Part shown: positions 8,057 through 16,485 of the stretch, piece by piece | How the letters are laid out: every line of letters begins with the position of its first letter | How positions within the stretch are numbered: the stretch's first letter is position 1 | Source: Hymenobacter sediminicola | GTDB lineage: Bacteria; Bacteroidota; Bacteroidia; Cytophagales; Hymenobacteraceae | Reading direction: 5' to 3' | Length of the DNA stretch: 64,000 nucleotides | Assembly (NCBI RefSeq): GCF_014250515.1 | Contig: NZ_CP060202.1 | Coordinates: 4,041,501 to 4,105,500, forward strand | Notes under the pieces: generated by a model | Databases searched by the model: none | What the model saw: the letters and a program-made list of their open reading frames with translations, nothing else | What the model was told of the DNA's origin: nothing | Position numbers and translations under genes: made by a program

Positions 8057-9673
8057 ATGCTCATGAACTTCAAGCCCTGGAATCTTTCGTTCCTCGTTGC
8101 CTTGTCGGTTTCCGGCTCTGCCGCCTTCGCCCAGACTCCTCAGAAGTCTATCGAACTGGAGCGCTACAGTGAAGCCCGTGCGGCACTGCTCCGCCAAGGC
8201 TCATCGCCCGAAGCGTCGTTTGAGCTGGGGCGTCTGTACCAGATGCGCGACATGCCGGATTCGGCAGCATTCTACTTCAACCGCATCAGCCTGAATCCGA
8301 AGGACCCAATGACGATGGTGGCCGCTGGTCGCGCTGCCTTGGCACAGGGCAAAGCTGCTGAGGCGCAGGTACAGTTTGATAATGCGGTGAAAGCCAGCAA
8401 AAGCAAGGACGCCAAAGTGTACACGATGATTGCGCAGGCGTATGCCGAGTCGGATCTGAAGGACGCTTCTAAAGGCCTTGCTTACGTAGAAGCAGCACAC
8501 AAACTGAACAAAAACAAGGATGATGCTGCGCTGATGATTGCGCGCGGTGACATCTACGCCAAATCGGAAAACGGCGGCGGCGAAGCCATGAACAGCTACG
8601 AGCGTGCTCTGATGGCCGACCCCAACAGCGCGCTGGCTAACTTCCGCAAAGGGGAGTTGAACGTTCGTTCGCGTAACTATAACGATGCGCGTACAGCCTT
8701 CGAAAAAGCTGTGGCTGTTGATCCGAACTACGCACCAGCTTACAATGCATTGGCCGAGACCTACTTCTACGCTGGTAAGTATGACGATGCACTAGCAACA
8801 TTCCAGAAATACCAAGGGGTAGCTGAGAAGTCACCTGGTACGGATGCCAAATATGCTTCCTTCCTGTTCCTGACGAAGAAGTATCCGGAAGCCTTGGTTG
8901 AAGTGGAAAAAGTGCTGGCTCGTGACCCAAAGAACGTGACCATGAACCGTCTGAAGGCATACTCGTTGTTTGAAACCAACAAGAATGCTGAAGCACTGGC
9001 TGCAATGGAGTCGTACATGAAGATGCAGCCCGCCGACAAGCTCATTACCGAGGACTATGTGTACTACGGTAAAATGCTTTCGAAGGCAGGTCGTGCTGAC
9101 GAAGGAACTGCTGCTATTCAGAAGGCAATTGCTGCTGACCCCAAAAAGGCTGGTGAACTGCAGAATGAGCTAGCGCAGAGCTATATGCTGGCCAAGAACT
9201 ACCCTGCTGCTATTAAAGCCTATCAGGCCAAGATGAAGGCTGATGGTACGCCTGAACTGACTGACCAGATTCGTCTGGCTGTAGCTTACGGCGGTAACAA
9301 GCAGTACGACAAAGCTGACAGCCTCTACAATGCAGTGCTGGTTGCGCGTCCTACATACGTTCCTGGTTACCTGATGCGTGCCAAGGCTAATTACTACATG
9401 GACCCAGACTCCAAGCAGGGTCTTGCTAAGCCTTACTATGAGAAATACATCGAAATGGCCAAAGCTGATCCTTCGAAATACAAGGATGGTTTGGTAGAGG
9501 CAAATAGCTACCTCGGCTATTACTACTATCAGAAAGGTGACAAGACCACTGCTGCTCCGTACTACAAGGAAGTGTTGGCTCTCGACCCCAATAACGAAAG
9601 CGCCAACTCGGTTATCAATTCGATGAAGGCCCCTGCTAAGGCTCCCGCCAAAGCCGCTCCGAAGAAGAAATAG
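8057..9673 (+). CDS. Periplasmic tetratricopeptide-repeat protein
   Basis: 538 residues, with a signal peptide ending SGSAAFAQ after an MLMNF or MNF start (8057 or 8063). The rest is a series of TPR motifs; clear ones read ALMADPNSALANFRKGELNV, DPNYAPAYNALAETYFYAGK and a final YKEVLALDPNNESANSVI. The tail is Lys/Ala/Pro-rich (KAPAKAAPKKK). It lies 41 bases after the PstS-like gene and before a strong terminator, so the two are probably one transcript. TPR proteins at this place in Bacteroidota Ton loci are thought to be scaffolds; the partner is unknown. Confidence 0.88.
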   Translation: MLMNFKPWNLSFLVALSVSGSAAFAQTPQKSIELERYSEARAALLRQGSSPEASFELGRLYQMRDMPDSAAFYFNRISLNPKDPMTMVAAGRAALAQGKAAEAQVQFDNAVKASKSKDAKVYTMIAQAYAESDLKDASKGLAYVEAAHKLNKNKDDAALMIARGDIYAKSENGGGEAMNSYERALMADPNSALANFRKGELNVRSRNYNDARTAFEKAVAVDPNYAPAYNALAETYFYAGKYDDALATFQKYQGVAEKSPGTDAKYASFLFLTKKYPEALVEVEKVLARDPKNVTMNRLKAYSLFETNKNAEALAAMESYMKMQPADKLITEDYVYYGKMLSKAGRADEGTAAIQKAIAADPKKAGELQNELAQSYMLAKNYPAAIKAYQAKMKADGTPELTDQIRLAVAYGGNKQYDKADSLYNAVLVARPTYVPGYLMRAKANYYMDPDSKQGLAKPYYEKYIEMAKADPSKYKDGLVEANSYLGYYYYQKGDKTTAAPYYKEVLALDPNNESANSVINSMKAPAKAPAKAAPKKK

Positions 9674-9692
9674 CTTCGTTTGAGCTTCTCAT

Positions 9693-9728
9693 AAAAAAAG
9701 CCTGCTACTGTTGTAGCGGGCTTTTTTT
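9693..9728 (+). terminator. Terminator between convergent TPR and rluD-like genes
   Basis: The stem AAAAAAAGCCTGCTAC pairs with GTAGCGGGCTTTTTTT around a 4-nt loop, with one G-T pair. A-rich and T-rich flanks on both sides mean it can work in both directions. Confidence 0.87.
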
Positions 9729-9756
9729 ATGGCATCTTGCTGTTGCTGGCAGGTAC

Positions 9757-10824
9757 TTAGGAAGCAAATTTTTCCCAGTGTGCTAATAGGGAAGCGAAAT
9801 CTGCTGGAAGTTCCGTCTCAAACTGCAACTGCTCGTTGGTAGTTGGATGCACAAACCCTAACGATTTGGCATGTAGCGCCTGCCGGGGCATCAACTCAAA
9901 GGCTTTCTCTACGAAGGCTTTATAAGCACCAGTCCGCTGGCCGTACAGCACCTTGTCGCCGCCATAGGTGCTATCTGAAAACAACGGATGGCCGATATGC
10001 TTCATATGCACCCGAATCTGGTGTGTGCGGCCTGTTTCGAGGTTGCACTGAACCAACGCTACATGGCCGAAGGTCTGCAGCACTTTGTAATGGGTTACGG
10101 CGTGCTTGCCTTGGTCGCCCTCCGGAAATATGGCCTGCACTTTCCGGTCCTTCAGGCTGCGGCCGATATTGCTACGAATCGTGCCCTGCTCCTCTTTCGG
10201 AATACCCCACACGAGTGCCAGATACGTCCGCTCGATGGTATGATGGAAGAATTGCTGCGACAGGTGCGTCATGGCCCATTCCGTCTTGCCAACGACTAAT
10301 AAACCCGATGTATCCTTGTCGATGCGGTGTATAAGACCGGGTCGGATTTCACCGTTGCGGCCCGTAGGCAAGTTATTAAGGTGGTGCGCTAAGCCGTTCA
10401 CCAGCGTACCGGTCCAGTTGCCGAAAGCCGGATGGACTACTAAGCCGGGCGGTTTGTTCACAAGCAATAGAGCATCATCCTCGTAACGGATGTCCAGGTC
10501 CATAGCCTCAGGCATCACCTTGTATTCGCGCGGTGGCTCAGGCAGCGTAATCGTAATAACGTCGCCGGGCTTTACCCGGTAGTTCGACTTCACCGCACGG
10601 TCATTCACCTGTACCGCTTCTGCCTTGATAGCATTCTGCAGTTTGGTTCTGGTGGCGTGGGGCAGCCGGTTCATCAGGAACTTGTCAAGGCGCAGCAATT
10701 CCTGCCGACGGTTGGCCTGAATGCGGTGGTGTTCGTACAGTTCGTCGCCTTCGTCCGCGTCATCCTCTTCAGGCGACACATACTGTTCGGGCAATTCTTC
10801 TTCGTGGAGGTCAGCGGAAGTCAT
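9757..10824 (-). CDS. rluD: RluA/RluD-family 23S rRNA pseudouridine synthase
   Basis: 355 residues. It isomerises uridine to pseudouridine in RNA, most likely 23S rRNA. An acidic N-terminal extension (about 1-30) precedes an S4-like RNA-binding segment (LRLDKFLMNRL ... VKPGDVI, 44-90). The catalytic domain carries the family motif HRIDKDTSG (166-174), with the nucleophile Asp169, then ERTYLALVWG and the late GRTHQIRVHM and HPLFSDSTYGG blocks. The S4 plus catalytic layout fits RluD more than RluA, but the exact target uridines cannot be read from sequence. It is convergent with the TPR gene. Confidence 0.9.
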   Translation of the reverse strand: MTSADLHEEELPEQYVSPEEDDADEGDELYEHHRIQANRRQELLRLDKFLMNRLPHATRTKLQNAIKAEAVQVNDRAVKSNYRVKPGDVITITLPEPPREYKVMPEAMDLDIRYEDDALLLVNKPPGLVVHPAFGNWTGTLVNGLAHHLNNLPTGRNGEIRPGLIHRIDKDTSGLLVVGKTEWAMTHLSQQFFHHTIERTYLALVWGIPKEEQGTIRSNIGRSLKDRKVQAIFPEGDQGKHAVTHYKVLQTFGHVALVQCNLETGRTHQIRVHMKHIGHPLFSDSTYGGDKVLYGQRTGAYKAFVEKAFELMPRQALHAKSLGFVHPTTNEQLQFETELPADFASLLAHWEKFAS

Positions 10825-10854
10825 ATGGCGTCTGGCAGGCCTGATAGAGCCCTT

Positions 10855-10890
10855 CTATAAACAAGAAAGCCGGAGCACAGGGCTCCGGCC
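10855..10890 (-). terminator. Hairpin terminator after second skp
   Basis: The stem GCCGGAGC/GCTCCGGC (10869-10876, 10882-10889) is followed on the minus strand by TTTCTTGTTTATA. It closes the long minus-strand envelope cluster ahead of the rluD-like gene. Confidence 0.7.
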
Positions 10891-10921
10891 TCTTTGCCGA
10901 ATAATAATGGCGTAGAAAGCC

Positions 10922-11581
10922 TTATTTCTTCGTTTTGGTTTTCGTCTTGGTGTTGCTGGCCGGAGCGGCCGGCGTAGTAGCCTTAGGAGCAGCAGTGGGG
11001 GCAGTAGGAGCAGCACCCGGCGTTACGCCCATTTTCTTCAGAATCAGGTCCGAAATATCGCCTTCTTTGGGGCCGTGAAGCAGAACTGGGCTGGCACCAT
11101 CCGAATTCAGCACGTAGGTGTAGCCGTTTTCGTCAGCTACCTGATCAATAGTTTTTTGCAGCTTGTCCAAAGCAGGCTTCAGCAGCGTCTGCTGCTTCTG
11201 TTGCAGGCTTTGGTCGGCGCTGCGCTGGAACTCTTGGATAGACTGCTGCATGTTGGTCAGTTCCTTCTCCTTGTCGGCGCGTACTACGTCGGTCATGGTA
11301 GAACCGCCCTTCTGGTAGGCTTCTGCCTTGGTCTGGTACTCCTGGTATTTGCTCTTGAGCTGGTTCTCCAGCTGGGTGCTGAAAGCTTTCAGGTCAGATT
11401 CGATCTGCTTGCTTTCAGGCATCTGGCTCAGCACGTACTCTACGCTGGTATAGCCAATTTTCAGCGGACCGCTGGTAGTAGTGGCCGCCGTAGTAGGAGC
11501 CTGCGCCAACGTAGCCGTCGCCGAAGTGAAAGTGAGGGCGGCCGCAGCCAACGCAACGCGGAACATGTTCATGGTGGTCAT
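10922..11581 (-). CDS. skp: OmpH/Skp-family periplasmic chaperone, second copy
   Basis: Holds unfolded outer-membrane proteins in the periplasm for delivery to BamA. 219 residues from the ATG at 11581; another ATG at 11572 is also possible. The signal peptide ends near SATATLAQ, followed by the usual Skp start KIGYTSVEYVLSQMPE. A long charged coiled coil runs about 60-145 (KSKYQEYQTKAEAYQKGG, EKELTNMQQSIQEFQ), then QVADENGYTYVLNSD. The tail is a low-complexity Ala/Pro/Thr stretch ending in Lys-Thr repeats, longer than in E. coli Skp. It follows another skp-like gene and has its own -7 element at 11614-11621. Confidence 0.9.
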   Translation of the reverse strand: MTTMNMFRVALAAAALTFTSATATLAQAPTTAATTTSGPLKIGYTSVEYVLSQMPESKQIESDLKAFSTQLENQLKSKYQEYQTKAEAYQKGGSTMTDVVRADKEKELTNMQQSIQEFQRSADQSLQQKQQTLLKPALDKLQKTIDQVADENGYTYVLNSDGASPVLLHGPKEGDISDLILKKMGVTPGAAPTAPTAAPKATTPAAPASNTKTKTKTKK

Positions 11582-11613
11582 CAAAAGGAGAACGTCTGAG
11601 AGGGTTAATATTG

Positions 11614-11621
11614 CAAAGTTA
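11614..11621 (-). promoter_or_regulatory. -7 element for the second skp, overlapping the upstream stop
   Basis: TAACTTTG on the minus strand overlaps the last codons of the upstream skp copy. The predicted transcript starts near 11610, about 29 bases before the ATG, so the second copy can be expressed separately. Confidence 0.5.
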
Positions 11622-12293
11622 GTTTTTTCGGCTAGCCGGGCGAGTAGTACGGGGAGCAGGCGTGGTGGCGCCCTTCTCGGTATCTACTTCCGCGTCGTCG
11701 CCAGCCGGCGTTTTAGGCGTTGCTACGGTTTTCACGCTGCCTTTTTGCGCGGTCTGGTTGCGGTCTTCAGTAGCCAAGCCCAGCTCTTCCATCACGAATT
11801 CCGTGTAATCATGCACCGGATTGGTGTAAAGCATGGTCAGGTCGCCGGATTTATCGAACACAATAGCCAACTGCTTTTTCTTGGCCACTTTCTCAATGGC
11901 CTCGAAAACCTGGTCCTGCACCGGCTTGGTCAGTTCCTGCCGCTTCTTAAACAGTTGACCTTCGTAGCCAAAAATCTTGTTCTGATACGTTTTGATATCC
12001 TGTTCTTTCTTCAGGATTTCGTCTTGCCGCTTCTTTTTCATCGGTTCGGTCAGAAGCACTTCTTCTGCCTGATACGTCCGGTAAAGCTTGTCGAGGTCTT
12101 TTTTCTGCGCCTCGATTTCCTTCTGCCAGTTCGACGACAACGTGTTGAGTTCGGTCTGCGCCTGCGCATAGGCCGGCATCTTACTCATCAGGAATTCGGA
12201 ATCGACGTAGCCAAACTTCTGAGCGAAGGATGAAGAGCCGGTTGCGACCAGCAGCACCAGCGTAGTGGCCAGCGTGGAAAGCAGTTTTTTCAT
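11619..12293 (-). CDS. skp: OmpH/Skp-family periplasmic chaperone, first copy
   Basis: 224 residues from the ATG at 12293 (MKKLLSTLATTLVLLVATG, signal ending SSSFAQ). The in-frame sequence upstream of that ATG would put a non-hydrophobic stretch before the signal and is rejected. The mature N-terminus KFGYVDSEFLMSKMPAYAQAQ is typical of Skp. A coiled coil spans about 50-125 (EIEAQKKDLDKLYRTYQAEE), followed by KKQLAIVFDKSGDLTMLY. The Ala/Pro/Thr/Arg-rich tail differs from the second copy. It starts 38 bases after the bamA stop, consistent with shared transcription and with the Skp to Bam hand-off. Confidence 0.9.
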   Translation of the reverse strand: MKKLLSTLATTLVLLVATGSSSFAQKFGYVDSEFLMSKMPAYAQAQTELNTLSSNWQKEIEAQKKDLDKLYRTYQAEEVLLTEPMKKKRQDEILKKEQDIKTYQNKIFGYEGQLFKKRQELTKPVQDQVFEAIEKVAKKKQLAIVFDKSGDLTMLYTNPVHDYTEFVMEELGLATEDRNQTAQKGSVKTVATPKTPAGDDAEVDTEKGATTPAPRTTRPASRKN

Positions 12294-12331
12294 AGGTACA
12301 AAAACGTAAAGCCGGCCCGCTGCTGCCATAG

Positions 12332-14851
12332 TTAGCGAATCTGCTGGCCGATGATGAAGTGAAACTGGTTGCGGTCCTGGGTAGCCTGCGTGCCACTTGT
12401 GCGTGGAATAGCATCGAATGCCCGACCATAGTCAAAGCCTAGCAAACCGAATGCCGACATGAAAACACGGGCACCAAAACCTGCCGACCGGTACAATTTA
12501 TACGGATTGTAGTCGGTGTAGCTGTTAAAGGCGTTGCCTGCCTCCGCGAAGCTTAGAACATAAACCGTAGCCGCCGGGTTCAGCGACACTGGATAACGCA
12601 GTTCCATTACGTACTTATTGTAGGCTACCCCGCCGCTGGCACCCGACTGGGCTGTAGGCAGCGCATTCGGGTCGTTCGGGTCAGCGTAACCACGTAGGCC
12701 AATGTATTCAGTGCCTACGAGGAAGTTGCCGCCGCCGCCCGCCGCGAGGCCGGAACCGCCGAGCTTGAACCGCTCAAACGGCCCGATGGGGCGGGAACTG
12801 TTGTAGGTGCCAATATAGCCGAAGTGCGCACGGGTATTCAGCACTAGTTTGCCTACAATCGGGGTGAACCACGAGGCATCCACCATCCACTTATGGAATT
12901 CTACCCATTCGTTCACGTTCGGGTGCGAACCACTGAACACTGAGTATGGCGGTGTCAGGTTAACGCTCATTGCCAGCGACGAGCCCCGACGCGTATAGGT
13001 CGGGTTGTCGATGCTATTCCGCGACAGAGTTGTATTGAGCGTGATGTTGTTGGCGTTACCGTTGCTGAATCCCTGGAAATACGGGTAGTTTTTCAGCTTA
13101 TACTGGCTTACCGACAGCGAATTGCTGAGCGTGAAGTAGTCATCAGGCCAGCGCAGGCGACGGCCCAAGCTAATAGCAGCGCTGTTCACCTTAATAGACT
13201 GCTCGGAGTTAGCGTCGAAGCTAGTTCCAACTCGCTGAATGCTCTTATTGAGGCTAAACGACAGCGAATTGGGCTTGCGGCCGCCCAGCCACGGTTCCGT
13301 GAAAGAGAAGGAGTATGCCTGGTACTGCAGACCGTTGGCCTGTACGTTCAGCGAGAGGCGCTGGCCGTCGCCGGCCGGAACTGGTGTCCAGTTGCGGAAG
13401 TCGGCAGCTTTGCGCAGCGAGAAGTTGTTGAACACCAGACCAACCGTACCAATAAAGCCGGCATAGCCACCCCAGCCACCCGAAAGCGTAATCTGGTCGG
13501 AGGGCTTCTCAACCACCGTATAGTTGATGTCCACAGTTCCATCCGCTTGGTTCGGCACCGGGTTGATACCTACCTTCTCGGGGTCGAAGTAGCCCAGTGT
13601 AGCAATTTCACGCTGGGAGCGGATCAGCAGCTCGCGGTTGAATTTGTCGCCGGGTAGCGTCCGTAGCTCGCGGCGCAGTACGTGGTCCGACGTTTTGGTA
13701 TTTCCGGCAATGTTAATATCCTTGACGCGGGCCTGCACTCCTTCGGTGATGCGCATCTCAATATCAATCGAGTCGCCTTCCACCTTCGTTTCTACCGGCT
13801 CGATAGAGAAGAACAGGTACCCATCGTTCATGTAGAGCGAGGTGATATCCTGGCCTGTAGGGTTGTAGTTGAGGCGCTTGTCCAGCGTTTCTTTGCTGTA
13901 TACGCTTCCCTCCTTGATGCCCAGTACTGAAGCTAGGGTCTTATCGTCGTAAAGGTAGTTGCCGGCCCAGCTGATGTTGCGGAAGTAGTATTTCGGTCCT
14001 TCATCCAGTTTTATCCGCAGTGCCAGCGCATCCCCGGTCCGCTCGAGCGTATCCGACACAATAACGGCATCACGGTAGCCTTCGGCGTTGTAAAACTCAA
14101 TAAGCTTCTTCTTGTCTTCTTCGAACTCCGTGCGCTGAAACTTGCCCGAGTTCAGGAATTTAGGAAATTTCTTCTCCTTCGTTTTCTTGAACTTACCCTT
14201 CAGCTTGCTGTCTTTGAATGCTTCATTGCCTTCAAAAGCAATGTCTCGAATGCGGATCTTACCGCCTTTGTCCACATTGATTCTCAGCACCACACTATTG
14301 GACAGGCTGGAATCCGGTACTTGGGTGATGTTCACTTTGGTATCCAAGAACCCCTTGTTGGTGTAGAATTTCCGGACCTGGGTTCTGGTATTACTCAGCA
14401 GTGCATCCGTCACTACTTTACCCCGGATCAGCTTGATTTTCTTCTCCAAGTCGTCGGCCTGGCCCTTGCTGATGCCCGAAAATTCGAACTTCGACAGCCG
14501 GGGACGTTCCTTAAGGTTGAAATCAAGAAAAATGCGGTTTCCTTCGGTGCGCTCAATAGAGACACTCACGTCTCCCAAGATTCCCTGGTCCCAGAGTTTG
14601 CGAATAGCCTTGCCTATCTCCTCCCCCGGAACAGAAATTGGGTCGCCGATACGCAGACCCGTTAATCCAATCAGCGTGTTCGTATCCAGATAACGGGCAC
14701 CGCTAATGGTGATGCCCCCCAACTCGTATCGTTTCGGCTCCTCGCCCGTTGTGGCTGGGGCGGTTTGCGCCAGCGTAGCCAACGGAAATCCCAGGCCAAG
14801 CGTAACTACTACTGCCGCAACCCGGCCTATTGTATGCAAAGAAGAATTCAT
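12332..14851 (-). CDS. bamA: Outer-membrane protein assembly factor BamA
   Basis: 839 residues, Omp85 family. It inserts beta-barrel proteins into the outer membrane. A signal peptide ends at about residue 28 (FPLATLAQ). POTRA domains occupy about 40-425, recognisable by repeated pieces such as ISGARYLDTNTLIGLTGLRIGD, FEGNEAFKDSKLKGKF and IAGNTKTSDHVLRRELRTLPGD. The C-terminal barrel starts near 440 (ITLSGGWGGYAG) and includes the loop-6 motif as GLRGYADP. It lacks a C-terminal Phe and ends GQQIR. It lies 15 bases after uppS and ahead of two skp genes. Confidence 0.95.
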   Translation of the reverse strand: MNSSLHTIGRVAAVVVTLGLGFPLATLAQTAPATTGEEPKRYELGGITISGARYLDTNTLIGLTGLRIGDPISVPGEEIGKAIRKLWDQGILGDVSVSIERTEGNRIFLDFNLKERPRLSKFEFSGISKGQADDLEKKIKLIRGKVVTDALLSNTRTQVRKFYTNKGFLDTKVNITQVPDSSLSNSVVLRINVDKGGKIRIRDIAFEGNEAFKDSKLKGKFKKTKEKKFPKFLNSGKFQRTEFEEDKKKLIEFYNAEGYRDAVIVSDTLERTGDALALRIKLDEGPKYYFRNISWAGNYLYDDKTLASVLGIKEGSVYSKETLDKRLNYNPTGQDITSLYMNDGYLFFSIEPVETKVEGDSIDIEMRITEGVQARVKDINIAGNTKTSDHVLRRELRTLPGDKFNRELLIRSQREIATLGYFDPEKVGINPVPNQADGTVDINYTVVEKPSDQITLSGGWGGYAGFIGTVGLVFNNFSLRKAADFRNWTPVPAGDGQRLSLNVQANGLQYQAYSFSFTEPWLGGRKPNSLSFSLNKSIQRVGTSFDANSEQSIKVNSAAISLGRRLRWPDDYFTLSNSLSVSQYKLKNYPYFQGFSNGNANNITLNTTLSRNSIDNPTYTRRGSSLAMSVNLTPPYSVFSGSHPNVNEWVEFHKWMVDASWFTPIVGKLVLNTRAHFGYIGTYNSSRPIGPFERFKLGGSGLAAGGGGNFLVGTEYIGLRGYADPNDPNALPTAQSGASGGVAYNKYVMELRYPVSLNPAATVYVLSFAEAGNAFNSYTDYNPYKLYRSAGFGARVFMSAFGLLGFDYGRAFDAIPRTSGTQATQDRNQFHFIIGQQIR

Positions 14852-14866
14852 TCTGTCGTCGAAACC

Positions 14867-15613
14867 TTACGAAACGGTTAGCTGCTCACTCGTCTTCCCA
14901 AAACGCCGTTCACGGCGCTGATATGCCTTGATGGCCTCCTCGAAATGCGTGCGCCGGAAATCAGGCCACAGCAAGTCAGTTATATAGAGCTCGGTGTAAG
15001 CCAACTGCCAAAGCAAAAAATTACTAATCCTCTGTTCGCCACTAGTACGAATCAGCAATTCTGGGTCGGGAATGCCTGCAGTTGTCAGATACGCTGCTAC
15101 AGTATTCTCCTGTATTTCTTCCGCCTTAAGCTTTCCGATAGCAACATCAGTTGCCATGCGCTGCGCAGCTTGGGTCAGGTCCCAGCGGCCGCTATAGCTT
15201 AAGGCAAGCACCAGGGTCATCCGGTTACCATCCTTGGTCAGTTCCTTCGCTTCGGCCAGCTCGCGTTGGCAGGAAGCTGGCAGGCTCTCGATCTGGCCAA
15301 TGGACTGTAGCCGAATGCTATTTTTAAGCAGCGTCGGAGTCTCCTGCCGGATAGTGTGCACCAGCAGCTGCATCAGTGCCATTACTTCATGCGCAGGCCT
15401 AGACCAGTTTTCGGTTGAAAACGCATACAGCGTCAGGTAGCGCACGCCTATCTCAGCAGCCGCCTCCACAGTTTCGCGCACCGCCGTAATGGCACTTTGG
15501 TGCCCGAAGATGCGGAGGCCGCCCTTCTGCTTAGCCCAACGTCCGTTACCGTCCATTATAACGGCAACATGGGCAGGAATATTCTGGGGGTCTATTTCGG
15601 ACCGAACGGCCAT
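14867..15613 (-). CDS. uppS: Isoprenyl transferase (undecaprenyl diphosphate synthase)
   Basis: Cytosolic cis-prenyltransferase that extends farnesyl-PP with isopentenyl-PP to make the C55 lipid carrier for peptidoglycan and O-antigen. 248 residues, the family norm. Motifs: HVAVIMDGNGRWAKQKG with the catalytic Asp21, TLYAFSTENWSRP, and the C-terminal ELLIRTSGEQRISNFLLWQ and TELYITDLLWPDF blocks. The ATG at 15613 gives the conserved spacing to the DGNGRW motif. It is followed closely by bamA, an arrangement common in Bacteroidota. Confidence 0.95.
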   Translation of the reverse strand: MAVRSEIDPQNIPAHVAVIMDGNGRWAKQKGGLRIFGHQSAITAVRETVEAAAEIGVRYLTLYAFSTENWSRPAHEVMALMQLLVHTIRQETPTLLKNSIRLQSIGQIESLPASCQRELAEAKELTKDGNRMTLVLALSYSGRWDLTQAAQRMATDVAIGKLKAEEIQENTVAAYLTTAGIPDPELLIRTSGEQRISNFLLWQLAYTELYITDLLWPDFRRTHFEEAIKAYQRRERRFGKTSEQLTVS

Positions 15614-15683
15614 TAGTACTTTTTGCGTAAAGAGGCCGCAAGTTACGCAAATGGTTGCATTCGCCCTGTTTATACAACCACTT

Positions 15684-16448
15684 CTAGCGCAAGAGCTTTG
15701 GGTTGTCCTTATACTGCGGTGGGCAGTTGATTTTATAAAAAGTATAGGAGATGCTTATTCCGTTGTAGAAATACCAATCCTGGTCGTGCGAATTACCAAC
15801 CAAATCAGTCTGGCCGCTGGTCTGCCCATCGATATGGTCTATCTGGTCGCTGAATACTTTGCGTGCTCCAGCTTCCAAGCCTAGATTCCAGTGAGTAGAA
15901 ACGGCGTATTTAAGACCGAATCCAACCGGCACTGCCAAGCCTATAATGCTGCCGCTTTGGTTTAAAGCAGGCAAGGCAGTATTGTTTGTGGCAGTAGTGG
16001 TATTGGCTAAAAAGCCGGCCAACCCCACAAACACATAGGGGGTGAAATGCACTTTGGCTTTCCGATAATGGTAGTCGAAGAAATTATACTCTACTACTGC
16101 AGAGGCTTCATACAGGCTACCTTTCATATTGGCCTGCCGATAGGCATGCAACGGAGCAATCTGCCCATTTACCCCCTTAACGTTGCCATCATCGGCACGT
16201 AACAGCCCGGCTGTAAGTGCACCTTTTAGCGTAATTGGGGCCGAAATATCCTTCCGGTAAAAAGCAGTAAGCGCAGGTCGGTTATTCTGGAACTGATACC
16301 CCGGTGACAGTTCACCCTTGTAGCTGAGGCCTCCCAGCCCTACACCTATTTCGCTAGTGTATTGCGCAACTGCTGATTGGGCAAAAAAAACACTCCCTGC
16401 CTGCACGGAGCAAACAAGGAGTGCTTTGAAGAGATTCGCTTTGGTCAT
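15684..16448 (-). CDS. DUF6089-family outer-membrane beta-barrel protein, second copy
   Basis: 254 residues. The ATG at 16448 (MTKANLFKALLVCSVQAG) gives a clean signal peptide ending SAVAQ; the frame stays open to 16520 but that would overlap the previous gene and mask the signal. The mature sequence shows alternating amphipathic strands with many Gly/aromatic residues (EIGVGLGGLSYKGELSP, FTPYVFVGLAGFLANT, VPVGFGLKYAVSTHWNLGLE), as in small 8-10-strand barrels. It is a diverged paralogue of the protein encoded 37 bases upstream. Function is unknown. Confidence 0.85.
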   Translation of the reverse strand: MTKANLFKALLVCSVQAGSVFFAQSAVAQYTSEIGVGLGGLSYKGELSPGYQFQNNRPALTAFYRKDISAPITLKGALTAGLLRADDGNVKGVNGQIAPLHAYRQANMKGSLYEASAVVEYNFFDYHYRKAKVHFTPYVFVGLAGFLANTTTATNNTALPALNQSGSIIGLAVPVGFGLKYAVSTHWNLGLEAGARKVFSDQIDHIDGQTSGQTDLVGNSHDQDWYFYNGISISYTFYKINCPPQYKDNPKLLR

Positions 16449-16485
16449 CTGACTGGCTGTAGGTGATACTAGCCAGTAAGAATGG

